Source of the DNA: Prochlorococcus sp. AG-402-O16
GTDB taxonomy: Bacteria > Cyanobacteriota > Cyanobacteriia > PCC-6307 > Cyanobiaceae
Direction: 5' to 3'
DNA length: 64,000 nt
NCBI GenBank assembly: GCA_003216415.1
Contig: QCIY01000002.1
Span: 62,001 to 126,000, forward strand
Translations under genes and position numbers: made by a program
Shown: one piece after another, positions 18,329 through 26,033 of the stretch
Position numbering within the stretch: the stretch's first letter is position 1
Layout of the letters: every line of letters starts with the position of its first letter
Notes under the pieces: generated by a model
Database searches by the model: none
The model's input: only the letters and a program-made list of their open reading frames with translations
Told to the model about the DNA's origin: nothing

Positions 18329-21300
18329 TTAATTACTTTTTTTCAAGTTAATTCCAATACTACTTAAAAGATCAATCCTTTCCTGTGATAATCTATTTTT
18401 TTGGTTTGCTCTTTTCTGCGTTCGAATCCATTCGGCAAGAACTCTGTTGGTTTTTGGAGTTGGGAGAGTCTCATTTTTGGTAATAAAGTCTTTTAAATCT
18501 TCAAAACTTTGCAACCAATTTTCATTTAAAGGGTCCCAACTCCAATTGGGGGTACTTTCAAGTTTATCTATTTCATATTTTTCAAGATATTTTTTAGCAT
18601 ATCTTGCCCTCTGATCTCTCCTCCAACCTAATATATTTTTTATAGTATCTTCGTCTAGTAAATCCTTTTCTTCTAAATATATTAAATAAATATCAAATTT
18701 TTTATTCCATTTATATCTTTCTAAACTATCCCAATTCCAATGCTCAACTGCTTCAAGCATCTTTATACGCTCTGCAGTTAGCAAAATATTTTTTTCCCTA
18801 TATTGTTTCCTTTGTGTATATACCCATGATTTTAATGGTGGTTTTTCAGGGTAGGTATGTTTGTTTTTATGAGAAAACTTCTTTAACTCTTTAATATTAT
18901 TTTTAAAATCTAAATCTTTTTTATATTCCCAATGCCAATAAGTTAGTGATTCAAGTTTCTCAATTCTAATTTCTTCAAGATCACCATTTGAGTATATTGT
19001 TCTTTGCCTTTTACACCAACCACCCAAAGGCGTATTTTGAGGTGGATAGGTATGATGATTTTTCCCCTCATACTTTTTTAAATCAAAATAATTCTCATAC
19101 CATTCAGATTCTTCTTTATCCCACATCCACTCAGAAAGACTATTTAATTTATCAATTCTTTTTTGGTCTAATTCTCCATTTTTATATAATTGCCTTTGTG
19201 CTGTAACCCATGGACCTAATTTACTTTTATTTTGATGAGGACAAGCATGTCCATTATTAACTATAAAAGTTTTAAGTAATTCAAACTTTTGATTCCACTG
19301 AAAATCTTTTTCATCCCATATCCACTCAGGTATTTTATTTAACAACGAAATTCTATCTTCTGATAATTTATTTAATTTAAAGTTATATCTTTGTATTCCA
19401 ACCCATCTTCCAAACTCAAGATGAGAAATATTTCTTCCTTCATTATCTGCTAAGAATTTTTGAAATTTTCCATAATTTTCTAACCAATCATCTGATGTAT
19501 TCTCGATCAGTAAAGTATAAAGAGAATCATAAAATTCAGGATTAATATTATCTGGCAAATCGAAATAAATTTTTTCTAATCCTTTTTTTGTAATTTTTGT
19601 GATTTTCCTTCTTCCTAATTGAATTCTTAGTTCATCTATCTTCTCGAGCAGTTCATCATCTTGTGCTTTTAATGCAAGAATTACACTCCATACTGTTTGA
19701 AACTTAGTTGCGAGTATCTGTTTATCTAAATTCTTAATTTCATCCAAAAACACAGGGACAATTATAATTCCTTCTTTTTTATTGTCTGATTTTCTTATTG
19801 CTCTCCCTACTGCCTGAACGATATCAATAGCACTATGTTTTGGATCTACAAATGCAACACCATCGAGAGTTGGCACATCAACCCCCTCAGATAAACATCT
19901 TGCATTGGATAAAATAAAACAACTATTTTTTCCTACTGAATTAAGTTGTTGAATTTTTTCATCTTTTTCTGTGGCATTCATCTTACCTTCCACAAAGGAA
20001 GATGAGATTTTAAATCCCTCATCTAAATCTTGATTAAAGTTATCTAATACTCTTGGGAGATTATCAGCAAATACTTCTGCATGTTTAATTCGATTATGGA
20101 ATGAAATTAATTTTTGTATCTTATAGTTTTTTATTGATTTGATTATGGCAATAAAGGTTGCAAGACTCTCAGAGTCAAAAATATATTCTCCATTTGTTGA
20201 AATCAGATCTCTTTTAGAAATTTTTTGCTTAATTTCCTCATTATCAACTCCTACAATAATGACCTTATAGTTTGACAGAATATCTCCTTTTATAGCATCT
20301 GAGAAACTCAATCTATGCAGTACTTCTCCAAACAAATTTTTATCATCCATTGATGCAACAGCAATATTTTTTTCTTTAGATTTAGATTTAATTCTTGTAG
20401 ACAAAATTTTTGGAGTTGCTGTAAAAAATAGTTTCTTTGTTGTATTTATTTTTTTATCATCAAGAATATTTCCAAAATAACTTTCTTTTCTGCCACTACA
20501 GTTGTGTGCCTCATCTGCAATAGTTAAATCAAACTTAAACCCGTCAATTAATTTATGTGCATCACAAATCAATTTAGATGATTGATAAGTGGAGAAAACT
20601 ACCTTACATCCTGACTGAAGAAGAAATTCTTTTATATTTGATAAATCACTAGTAACGGAAATACCTAATTCAGAGGTATTTGTGATCCATTCATCTTTAT
20701 TTTTTTTATCTCTCGCAACAGTCTGATCTGAACAAATACATAACCATTTGAAAGTTTGTGATTTATGAGTGTTCCAATTCTTGACTGTTTGCCTTACAAG
20801 ACTTAATGAAGGTAGTAATACTAAAGTATTTTTAGCAAATAACTTTTCTTTAATCCAAAGCGCAGTAAGAGTTTTTCCAGAACCACATGCCATTATTACT
20901 TGTCCCTTATTAACTTTTTTTAGTCTCTTCAATACATCCTTAATCGCTTCCTTTTGATGAGGTTTAGCATCATATTTTTTGAGTGGCGAACCCAAATACA
21001 GGTTTTTAATAGAGGAAGGATAATTTATATCTGAATCTCTTAAGTCTTTTAATAAAATCCTTACGACTTTATGCCTTTTTAAAAGTTTATCGGCGTTGGG
21101 TCCAATTTTGTTCGTGCTAGAAATTAATAATTTTCCCTGAAATCTATCATCACTTGATTCTGCTATAAAACTGTTCAATTCATCCTTATTCAAATAATTT
21201 TCTGGAGAAAAGCATTTTGCCTGAACTGCCCACCTTTCACCATTTCTATGATGAAGGATTATGTCTACTCCACAATCAGTTCCCCACTCAGATCTTTTTG

Positions 21301-21451
21301 GGTAATCATCCCATCTCCATACTCCTTCAACTTGACTTGCCCATGTTGGATCAGTTTTTAGGAACCATAATGCGAACTTTTTTTCAAATTGATCTCCTCT
21401 GACATTACTATCAGCGTCTAACGAAGCATAAAATTCATCAAAGGTTGCCAA
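18329..21451 (-). CDS. nuclease-helicase with six helicase-associated repeats (candidate defence protein)
   Basis: A 1,040-residue protein. Residues 17-130 resemble a restriction-endonuclease-like fold, with GVD (Asp63) and QAK (77-79) as a Mrr-type D...QxK active site. Residues 160-560 are an SF2 helicase: Walker A ACGSGKT (188-194), DEAH (313-316), TATP (344-347) and QAVGRAIR (546-553). Residues about 654-1030 hold six 63-residue helicase-associated repeats (pattern W...F..L..F...LG.WV..QR..Y...L...RI..L). The architecture recalls type I/ISP or Mrr-like restriction enzymes, but no methylase or specificity subunit is adjacent. It is the main cargo of the element. Substrate and role are inferred. 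Confidence 0.85.
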   Translation of the reverse strand: MATFDEFYASLDADSNVRGDQFEKKFALWFLKTDPTWASQVEGVWRWDDYPKRSEWGTDCGVDIILHHRNGERWAVQAKCFSPENYLNKDELNSFIAESSDDRFQGKLLISSTNKIGPNADKLLKRHKVVRILLKDLRDSDINYPSSIKNLYLGSPLKKYDAKPHQKEAIKDVLKRLKKVNKGQVIMACGSGKTLTALWIKEKLFAKNTLVLLPSLSLVRQTVKNWNTHKSQTFKWLCICSDQTVARDKKNKDEWITNTSELGISVTSDLSNIKEFLLQSGCKVVFSTYQSSKLICDAHKLIDGFKFDLTIADEAHNCSGRKESYFGNILDDKKINTTKKLFFTATPKILSTRIKSKSKEKNIAVASMDDKNLFGEVLHRLSFSDAIKGDILSNYKVIIVGVDNEEIKQKISKRDLISTNGEYIFDSESLATFIAIIKSIKNYKIQKLISFHNRIKHAEVFADNLPRVLDNFNQDLDEGFKISSSFVEGKMNATEKDEKIQQLNSVGKNSCFILSNARCLSEGVDVPTLDGVAFVDPKHSAIDIVQAVGRAIRKSDNKKEGIIIVPVFLDEIKNLDKQILATKFQTVWSVILALKAQDDELLEKIDELRIQLGRRKITKITKKGLEKIYFDLPDNINPEFYDSLYTLLIENTSDDWLENYGKFQKFLADNEGRNISHLEFGRWVGIQRYNFKLNKLSEDRISLLNKIPEWIWDEKDFQWNQKFELLKTFIVNNGHACPHQNKSKLGPWVTAQRQLYKNGELDQKRIDKLNSLSEWMWDKEESEWYENYFDLKKYEGKNHHTYPPQNTPLGGWCKRQRTIYSNGDLEEIRIEKLESLTYWHWEYKKDLDFKNNIKELKKFSHKNKHTYPEKPPLKSWVYTQRKQYREKNILLTAERIKMLEAVEHWNWDSLERYKWNKKFDIYLIYLEEKDLLDEDTIKNILGWRRDQRARYAKKYLEKYEIDKLESTPNWSWDPLNENWLQSFEDLKDFITKNETLPTPKTNRVLAEWIRTQKRANQKNRLSQERIDLLSSIGINLKKSN

Positions 21452-21500
21452 TTTATATCTCTGATCAAATTAATATGACAATTTTACAGATTTTTAATGA

Positions 21501-21544
21501 ATTTTCCCAACATTTTCCCAACATTTTCCCAACATTTTCCCAAC
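21501..21544 (+). repeat. right iterons: four perfect 11-bp tandem units
   Basis: ATTTTCCCAAC is repeated four times without a break at 21501-21511, 21512-21522, 21523-21533 and 21534-21544. The array lies 49-93 bp upstream of the helicase start codon and 68 nt from the tRNA-Asn 3' end. It matches the left iterons in sequence, period and orientation. This is typical of binding sites for a recombinase or a directionality factor, and it could also act as an operator for the helicase gene. Confidence 0.9.
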
Positions 21545-21565
21545 ATTTATAAAAGAAAACATAAA

Positions 21566-21599
21566 AAAAGACCTCTAATGTATTTTCCTGAGGTCTTTT
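21566..21599 (-). terminator. rho-independent terminator carried by the element, downstream of tRNA-Asn
   Basis: GACCTC (21570-21575) pairs with GAGGTC (21590-21595), extended by flanking A/T pairs, with a 14-nt loop. On the minus strand the hairpin is followed by seven T. It lies 13 nt behind the tRNA-Asn 3' end and inside the right end of the element. It would therefore replace the terminator displaced by the insertion. On the plus strand it also ends in TTTT and may work both ways. Confidence 0.8.
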
Positions 21600-21612
21600 A
21601 TTTAAAATTGAA

Positions 21613-21684
<72 letters not shown>

Positions 21685-21733
21685 ATATAAAATGAATTTA
21701 ACTCTTTAAAGTGCCTTATGACAAGTAAAAGAA

Positions 21734-22408
21734 TTAATTATATTGAAATTTTGATGGTTCTTGCCAGCTAGATAAAAAACCATTTTTCAACTCTGCTACT
21801 GAATCAGCGTAAGTTAATTCTTCATAACGATGTGTAATCCATAAAGCGGATAAAGGTTTTTTATGGTCACTTGTAAGATTTTTAATAGTGTTTAAAACTT
21901 TTACTTGGCTGGTTTGATCAAGTAAAGCTGTAGGCTCATCTAAAAGAATAAAATTTCTATTACTAATAAGAACGCATGCAATAGTTAAGCGTTGTTTTTG
22001 CCCACCGCTTAACGTGTGTACTGGCCTTTTTTCAAAACCATTCAATCCAACCTGATCAAGGACATATTCAATTTTTTTATTAATTTCATAATCACTTATA
22101 TTTTGTTTAATATTAATCAGAAGTTCACTCCTACAATTTGGCATCAATATTTGATGATCAGGGTTTTGAAATACCATCCCTATATCTGCTTGAGAATTAA
22201 TGACTCCATTTTTGGGTTTAATGATTCCATTAATTAATTTTAAAAGGGTACTTTTTCCACTCCCGTTTTTGCCGACGACCATCCAGAATCCAGGTTTTTT
22301 TATTGATAAATTACATTTAAAAAGTAAATTTTCTTTTTTTCCAGGATATGAAAAAGAAACATCTTTGAAATGAATATGAGGTATTTCAGTTGATACGGAA
22401 TCTCGCAT
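21734..22408 (-). CDS. ABC transporter ATP-binding protein (CbiO/EcfA type)
   Basis: A 224-residue single ABC domain. Walker A is GKNGSGKST, the Q loop is in GMVFQNPDHQ, the signature is LSGGQKQR, and Walker B is FILLDEPTALLD. The VFQNPDHQ Q-loop is typical of energy-coupling-factor and cobalt/nickel importers. No permease gene is adjacent, so the substrate is unknown. It is 49 bp from the tRNA-Asn 5' end and 8 bp downstream of the UPF0367 gene. Confidence 0.85.
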   Translation of the reverse strand: MRDSVSTEIPHIHFKDVSFSYPGKKENLLFKCNLSIKKPGFWMVVGKNGSGKSTLLKLINGIIKPKNGVINSQADIGMVFQNPDHQILMPNCRSELLINIKQNISDYEINKKIEYVLDQVGLNGFEKRPVHTLSGGQKQRLTIACVLISNRNFILLDEPTALLDQTSQVKVLNTIKNLTSDHKKPLSALWITHRYEELTYADSVAELKNGFLSSWQEPSKFQYN

Positions 22409-22416
22409 TAATTCAA

Positions 22417-22689
22417 TTAATCTATATTGAGAGAAAATCCTGGTCTTTTAGATCCTCCTGCTACTGATGATTTTTCATATATCTGAATAGAAATTATTTC
22501 TTTGGTTCTAACAGCAATTAATTTATCTTGCACTTTGTCACACGTTAATTCAATTAAGTTTGAAGATTCTAAAGTTTCATTCATAGAACTTTTTATTTCA
22601 TCATAGATTCGTTTAACATCCTCAAATTCTTTCTTCTGAATTGACAGTGGAAAAGGTGAATATCTTAGACTGAGTTCGAGCGAATACAT
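22417..22689 (-). CDS. UPF0367 family protein
   Basis: A small conserved cyanobacterial protein of 90 residues when started at ATG 22689 (MYSLELSLRYSPFPLSIQKKE). An upstream in-frame ATG at 22695 would add two residues. The pattern of ELSLRYSPFPLSIQ, LIELTCD and the C-terminal PGFSLNID matches UPF0367, whose function is not known. It lies upstream of the ABC ATPase and is probably in the same transcript. Confidence 0.8.
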   Translation of the reverse strand: MYSLELSLRYSPFPLSIQKKEFEDVKRIYDEIKSSMNETLESSNLIELTCDKVQDKLIAVRTKEIISIQIYEKSSVAGGSKRPGFSLNID

Positions 22690-22842
22690 AATCATTATAA
22701 AAACTTCCTTTTATAATAATAAATATTTTTACTGAGAAAGTTATTATTAATTAAATTCTTTTGAGAAAATTATATAAAAGATCTTTAAATACAATTATTA
22801 TGGAAATATGAGATTTAATTTTTCAACTTAAATAATCATTTC

Positions 22843-23811
22843 ATGGAAATAGCAAATGATATAACTTCTCTAGTTGGAAATACCCCTTTGGTTAAATTAA
22901 ATAGAATCAGAAAGTATTTTAATTGTTACCCAGAAATAATTGCCAAACTAGAAAGTTTTAATCCATCAGCATCAGTTAAGGATCGCATCGCTTATTCAAT
23001 GTTATGTAAAGCTGAAAAAGAGGGATTGATAACACCAGATAAAACAACATTAATTGAAGCAACAAGTGGAAATACTGGTATCGCATTAGCGATGGTTGCT
23101 GCGGCAAAAGGCTATAAATTGATATTAACTATGCCTGACACGATGAGTATTGAAAGAAGGGCAATGTTGAGAGCCTATGGAGCTGAATTACAGTTAACGC
23201 CAGGGCAAGAAGGAATGAAAGGAGCCTTAGATTTAGCTAATGAATTGTCTTCAAGCATTGCAAATAGCTATCAATTTAATCAATTTGAAAACTTTGCTAA
23301 TCCAGATATTCATGAAAGAACAACGGCTCAAGAAATATGGGCCCAATCCAACAACAATTTAGATGGACTAGTTACGGGAGTAGGCACAGGAGGGACAATT
23401 ACTGGTTGCGCACGTTTTTTGAAAAAAGTAAATCCAAATTGCAAAATTTATGCTGTAGAGCCCAAAAAAAGTGCTGTAATTTCCGGAGAAAAAGCAGGAT
23501 CTCATTCGATTCAAGGAATAGGAGCAGGTTTCGTACCGAAAGTCCTGAATACTAAATTAATTGATGAAATTATAAAAATAGATGACGACGAAGCATTCCA
23601 TTATGGGCGTTTATTAGCTCGATTGGAAGGTCTTTTATCAGGCATCAGCAGCGGAGCGGCTTTAGCTGCAACGATAAAAATCGGTGAAAGGAAAGAACTA
23701 ATGAATAAAAGATTGATAGTAATTCTTCCAAGTTTTGGAGAAAGATATTTATCAACCGCAATGTTTGAATCCAATACCTCAATTCAAGCCAGAAAAGATG
23801 GTTATCTTTAA
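22843..23811 (+). CDS. cysK: cysteine synthase A (O-acetylserine sulfhydrylase)
   Basis: A 322-residue PLP enzyme that makes cysteine from O-acetylserine and sulfide. The PLP lysine is Lys46 in PSASVKDRIA. The substrate loop TSGNTGIALAM and the phosphate-binding GTGGTITG are intact, and SGISSGAALAA follows. Length is normal. The dnaJ-like gene starts 16 bp downstream. The PAPS reductase needed upstream in the same pathway is at 57808. Confidence 0.95.
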   Translation: MEIANDITSLVGNTPLVKLNRIRKYFNCYPEIIAKLESFNPSASVKDRIAYSMLCKAEKEGLITPDKTTLIEATSGNTGIALAMVAAAKGYKLILTMPDTMSIERRAMLRAYGAELQLTPGQEGMKGALDLANELSSSIANSYQFNQFENFANPDIHERTTAQEIWAQSNNNLDGLVTGVGTGGTITGCARFLKKVNPNCKIYAVEPKKSAVISGEKAGSHSIQGIGAGFVPKVLNTKLIDEIIKIDDDEAFHYGRLLARLEGLLSGISSGAALAATIKIGERKELMNKRLIVILPSFGERYLSTAMFESNTSIQARKDGYL

Positions 23812-23827
23812 TTCCTAATTTATAAAA

Positions 23828-24505
23828 ATGGAAAAGAATTTATATGAAGAATTAGGCCTCAAACAAAATGCAACCAAAAGTGAAATTAAATCTTCATATC
23901 GTTCTTTAGTTAAGCAACATCATCCTGATGCAGGTGGAGAAAAAGAACGATTTCTTGCAATACAAAATGCCTGGGAGATTCTAAATAACCCTATAAAAAA
24001 AGAACAATATGATAGAAATTTCTTCTCTTCCAGTTCATCATTTGATTCATTAAATGAAAATTGGGAAAAGAAATTTAATTCAAAAAAATATAATTCGTCA
24101 ATTAAAGACAAAGAAGTTGAAACATGGATTAGAGAAATTTATACTCCGATCAATAGATTAATTAGCCAAATAATTAAACCTCTTAACAACGAAATCAAAG
24201 AACTTTCTGCAGATCCATATGATGACCAACTAATGGAAAATTTTTGCATTTATATAAGTCTTTCTCAAAAGAAAATTGAAAAAATTGAAAAAATTTATAA
24301 CAAGAAAATAGTTCCAAAGTCTATTACTGCTTTAGGCCTAGATCTGTATCATTGTTTTTCTCAAGTTAAAGATGCATTATCAGAATTTGATAGATATACA
24401 CAAGGATACGTAGATGATTATTTATTTGATGGTAAAGAAATGATTAAGGGAGCAAAAAGAATTCAATCGAAGATGTCTGCAGAGAAAAAAAATAAAAACT
24501 TTTAG
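23828..24505 (+). CDS. DnaJ-domain protein
   Basis: A 225-residue protein with an N-terminal J domain (residues 3-65) that includes the HPD motif in KQHHPDAGGEKE. It would stimulate an Hsp70 (DnaK). The glycine/phenylalanine and zinc-finger regions of full DnaJ are absent. The rest is charged and helical, with a serine-rich link near residues 66-75, and matches no domain I recognise. This is a type III J protein with unknown client. Confidence 0.88.
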   Translation: MEKNLYEELGLKQNATKSEIKSSYRSLVKQHHPDAGGEKERFLAIQNAWEILNNPIKKEQYDRNFFSSSSSFDSLNENWEKKFNSKKYNSSIKDKEVETWIREIYTPINRLISQIIKPLNNEIKELSADPYDDQLMENFCIYISLSQKKIEKIEKIYNKKIVPKSITALGLDLYHCFSQVKDALSEFDRYTQGYVDDYLFDGKEMIKGAKRIQSKMSAEKKNKNF

Positions 24506-24515
24506 ATATAAAAAT

Positions 24516-24752
24516 TTATTGAATATATTCTTTAAGTTGATCCAATTTCAACCAAACATCTGGCACAGGCCTGCGCCATCGAACCTGCGCATATTCGTCT
24601 TTAACTGAAAGAATCTCTCCAGGACCATCAAAGACATAATTAGGTAGATCATTATCACTGGCTAACGCCTCGATACTTTTTATATAATTTTCTCTATCGA
24701 CAAAAACTAAGGCTCCTTTCTTGAGAGGTTTCTTTGGAATAGAATCTGTCAT
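24516..24752 (-). CDS. ndhO: NAD(P)H-quinone oxidoreductase subunit O
   Basis: A 78-residue protein starting MTDSIPKKPLKKGALVFVDR at ATG 24752 and ending WLKLDQLKEYIQ. It matches NdhO, a small stromal/cytoplasmic subunit of cyanobacterial NDH-1. An in-frame extension to 24944 is not conserved in character and would overlap the divergent gene at 24887, so I reject it. It converges with the dnaJ-like gene. Confidence 0.92.
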   Translation of the reverse strand: MTDSIPKKPLKKGALVFVDRENYIKSIEALASDNDLPNYVFDGPGEILSVKDEYAQVRWRRPVPDVWLKLDQLKEYIQ

Positions 24753-24886
24753 AATTAAGTCAAAAAAGCTATTTGATATATTATACAAAAACTTGTTTGA
24801 TAAATATTTAAAAAAATTGATAACAGAATAATAATTACAAACGCCTAAAAAATTTAATAGCCTTAAATGATAAATATCTCTAAAAT

Positions 24887-25813
24887 ATGCGTCTTTTACT
24901 ACTTGGCTGCACAGGATTTGTTGGCAAAGAATTAGTACCAACACTACTCAATAAAAATCACACAATATATATCGTAAGTAGAAAACCCATAAGTAAATTA
25001 AAGCTTGATTTAGATTTCAATAAATTTAAATTTTTTCAAATAGATTTATCAAAAGAAAAAAACTGGAATAACGAAAATCTTCTCAATATTTTAAGAGAGA
25101 CTGATGGAATCATTAACTTAATGGGAGAACCCATAGCAGAAAAAAAATGGACTTCTGAACAAAAACAGGAGATTAAAAATAGTCGTATTAACACTACGAA
25201 ATTTATGATGAAGACACTTAAAAATTTCAAAATCAACCCAAAAGTCATTATAAATGGATCAGCAATAGGTTATTACGGTACAAGTTTGTCGGGTGAATTC
25301 ACTGAAAATAGTATTGGAGGAAGGGATTTTTTAGCTAATCTTTGCAAAAATTGGGAAGCGGTAGCTACTGAAAAACCATTTTTCTCAAGATTAGTTATTT
25401 TTAGAATTGGAATTGTTCTAGAGGCAGATGGAGGCGCATTAGGAAAAATGCTCCCAATATTTAAAGTTGGATTAGGAGGGCCAATTGGAGATGGTAAGCA
25501 ATGGATGAGTTGGATTCATAGGAGTGATTTATGCGCATTAATTACTCAGGGATTAGTTGATAAAAAGTATTCAGGAGTATTTAATGCTGTTGCACCAAAT
25601 CCAGTATTAATGAGAGAATTTTCTGAGACTTTAGGCAAATGTCTGAATAGACCTAATTTACTTCCAGTACCTGGAGCGGTTTTAAAAATATTGTTAGGAG
25701 ATGGAGCAAAAGTTGTATTAGAAGGACAAAAAGTAATCAGCAGTAAACTCAAAAATTATAATTTTAAATATCCTCTTCTTGAGAATGCAATTTACGCCTC
25801 CACCAAGAATTAA
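24887..25813 (+). CDS. TIGR01777-type NAD(P)-dependent epimerase (SulA-homologue family)
   Basis: A 308-residue short-chain dehydrogenase-like protein. The Rossmann motif is GCTGFVGKELVPTLL (residues 8-22), and NGSAIGYYG holds the family's tyrosine region. The C-terminal FEFXXLXXAL-like end is typical of TIGR01777. Members are often labelled cell-division inhibitor SulA or YfcH; the biochemical role is unsettled. Its last 50 bp overlap the convergent small membrane protein gene. Confidence 0.85.
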   Translation: MRLLLLGCTGFVGKELVPTLLNKNHTIYIVSRKPISKLKLDLDFNKFKFFQIDLSKEKNWNNENLLNILRETDGIINLMGEPIAEKKWTSEQKQEIKNSRINTTKFMMKTLKNFKINPKVIINGSAIGYYGTSLSGEFTENSIGGRDFLANLCKNWEAVATEKPFFSRLVIFRIGIVLEADGGALGKMLPIFKVGLGGPIGDGKQWMSWIHRSDLCALITQGLVDKKYSGVFNAVAPNPVLMREFSETLGKCLNRPNLLPVPGAVLKILLGDGAKVVLEGQKVISSKLKNYNFKYPLLENAIYASTKN

Positions 25814-26033
25814 TCCCGTTTACTAAAGCACCAATAATAAGAATTGTTATTAATGGGACTATAAGAGGATTCCAAACTATCTGTATAAAATTAATAAATA
25901 TAAATATTCCATTTAACTGCATGATAATTGCAAAAATAAAAAATATTGCAAAAAAAATTACTGTAAATAAATTAACTAATAACAAATTTTCAATTATTTG
26001 TTTTAGATAATTTTGATTATTTTCCTTAATCAT
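25764..26033 (-). CDS. small conserved membrane protein
   Basis: An 89-residue protein with two strongly hydrophobic segments (about residues 14-40 and 52-72) and a charged tail WWRRKLHSQEEDI. Its start overlaps the stop of the upstream LpxB-like gene by 8 bp, supporting coupled translation. Its end overlaps the epimerase gene by 50 bp on the opposite strand. No family name is recognised. Confidence 0.7.
   Translation of the reverse strand: MIKENNQNYLKQIIENLLLVNLFTVIFFAIFFIFAIIMQLNGIFIFINFIQIVWNPLIVPLITILIIGALVNGINSWWRRKLHSQEEDI

Larger units (their letters stand above)
17941..21612. mobile_element. small tRNA-Asn-linked integrative element (recombinase-less, tycheposon- or satellite-like)
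   Basis: A 3,672-bp segment lies between two direct copies of CTCCCCGGGCG, one of which is the 3' end of tRNA-Asn. It carries two convergent genes, an AlpA/excisionase-like regulator and a nuclease-helicase. Tandem 11-bp repeats of one family lie near both ends, 68 nt from the att copy on each side. No integrase gene is present, so mobilisation would need a recombinase acting in trans, or the element is a decayed remnant. tRNA-linked elements called tycheposons are known in Prochlorococcus; assigning this one to that group is inference. Confidence 0.75.

Noticed and set aside
18329-21451. Complete restriction-modification locus
   Set aside because: No methyltransferase (no DPPY or NPPF-type motif) or specificity gene is adjacent, so I call only a nuclease-helicase and not an R-M system.
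21501-21544. CRISPR-like array
   Set aside because: The four 11-bp units are directly adjacent with no spacers, and no cas gene is present. They are iterons, not a CRISPR.
24753-24944. Upstream extension of NdhO
   Set aside because: The added residues are unlike NdhO and would overlap the divergent epimerase gene. ATG 24752 gives the expected 78-residue subunit.
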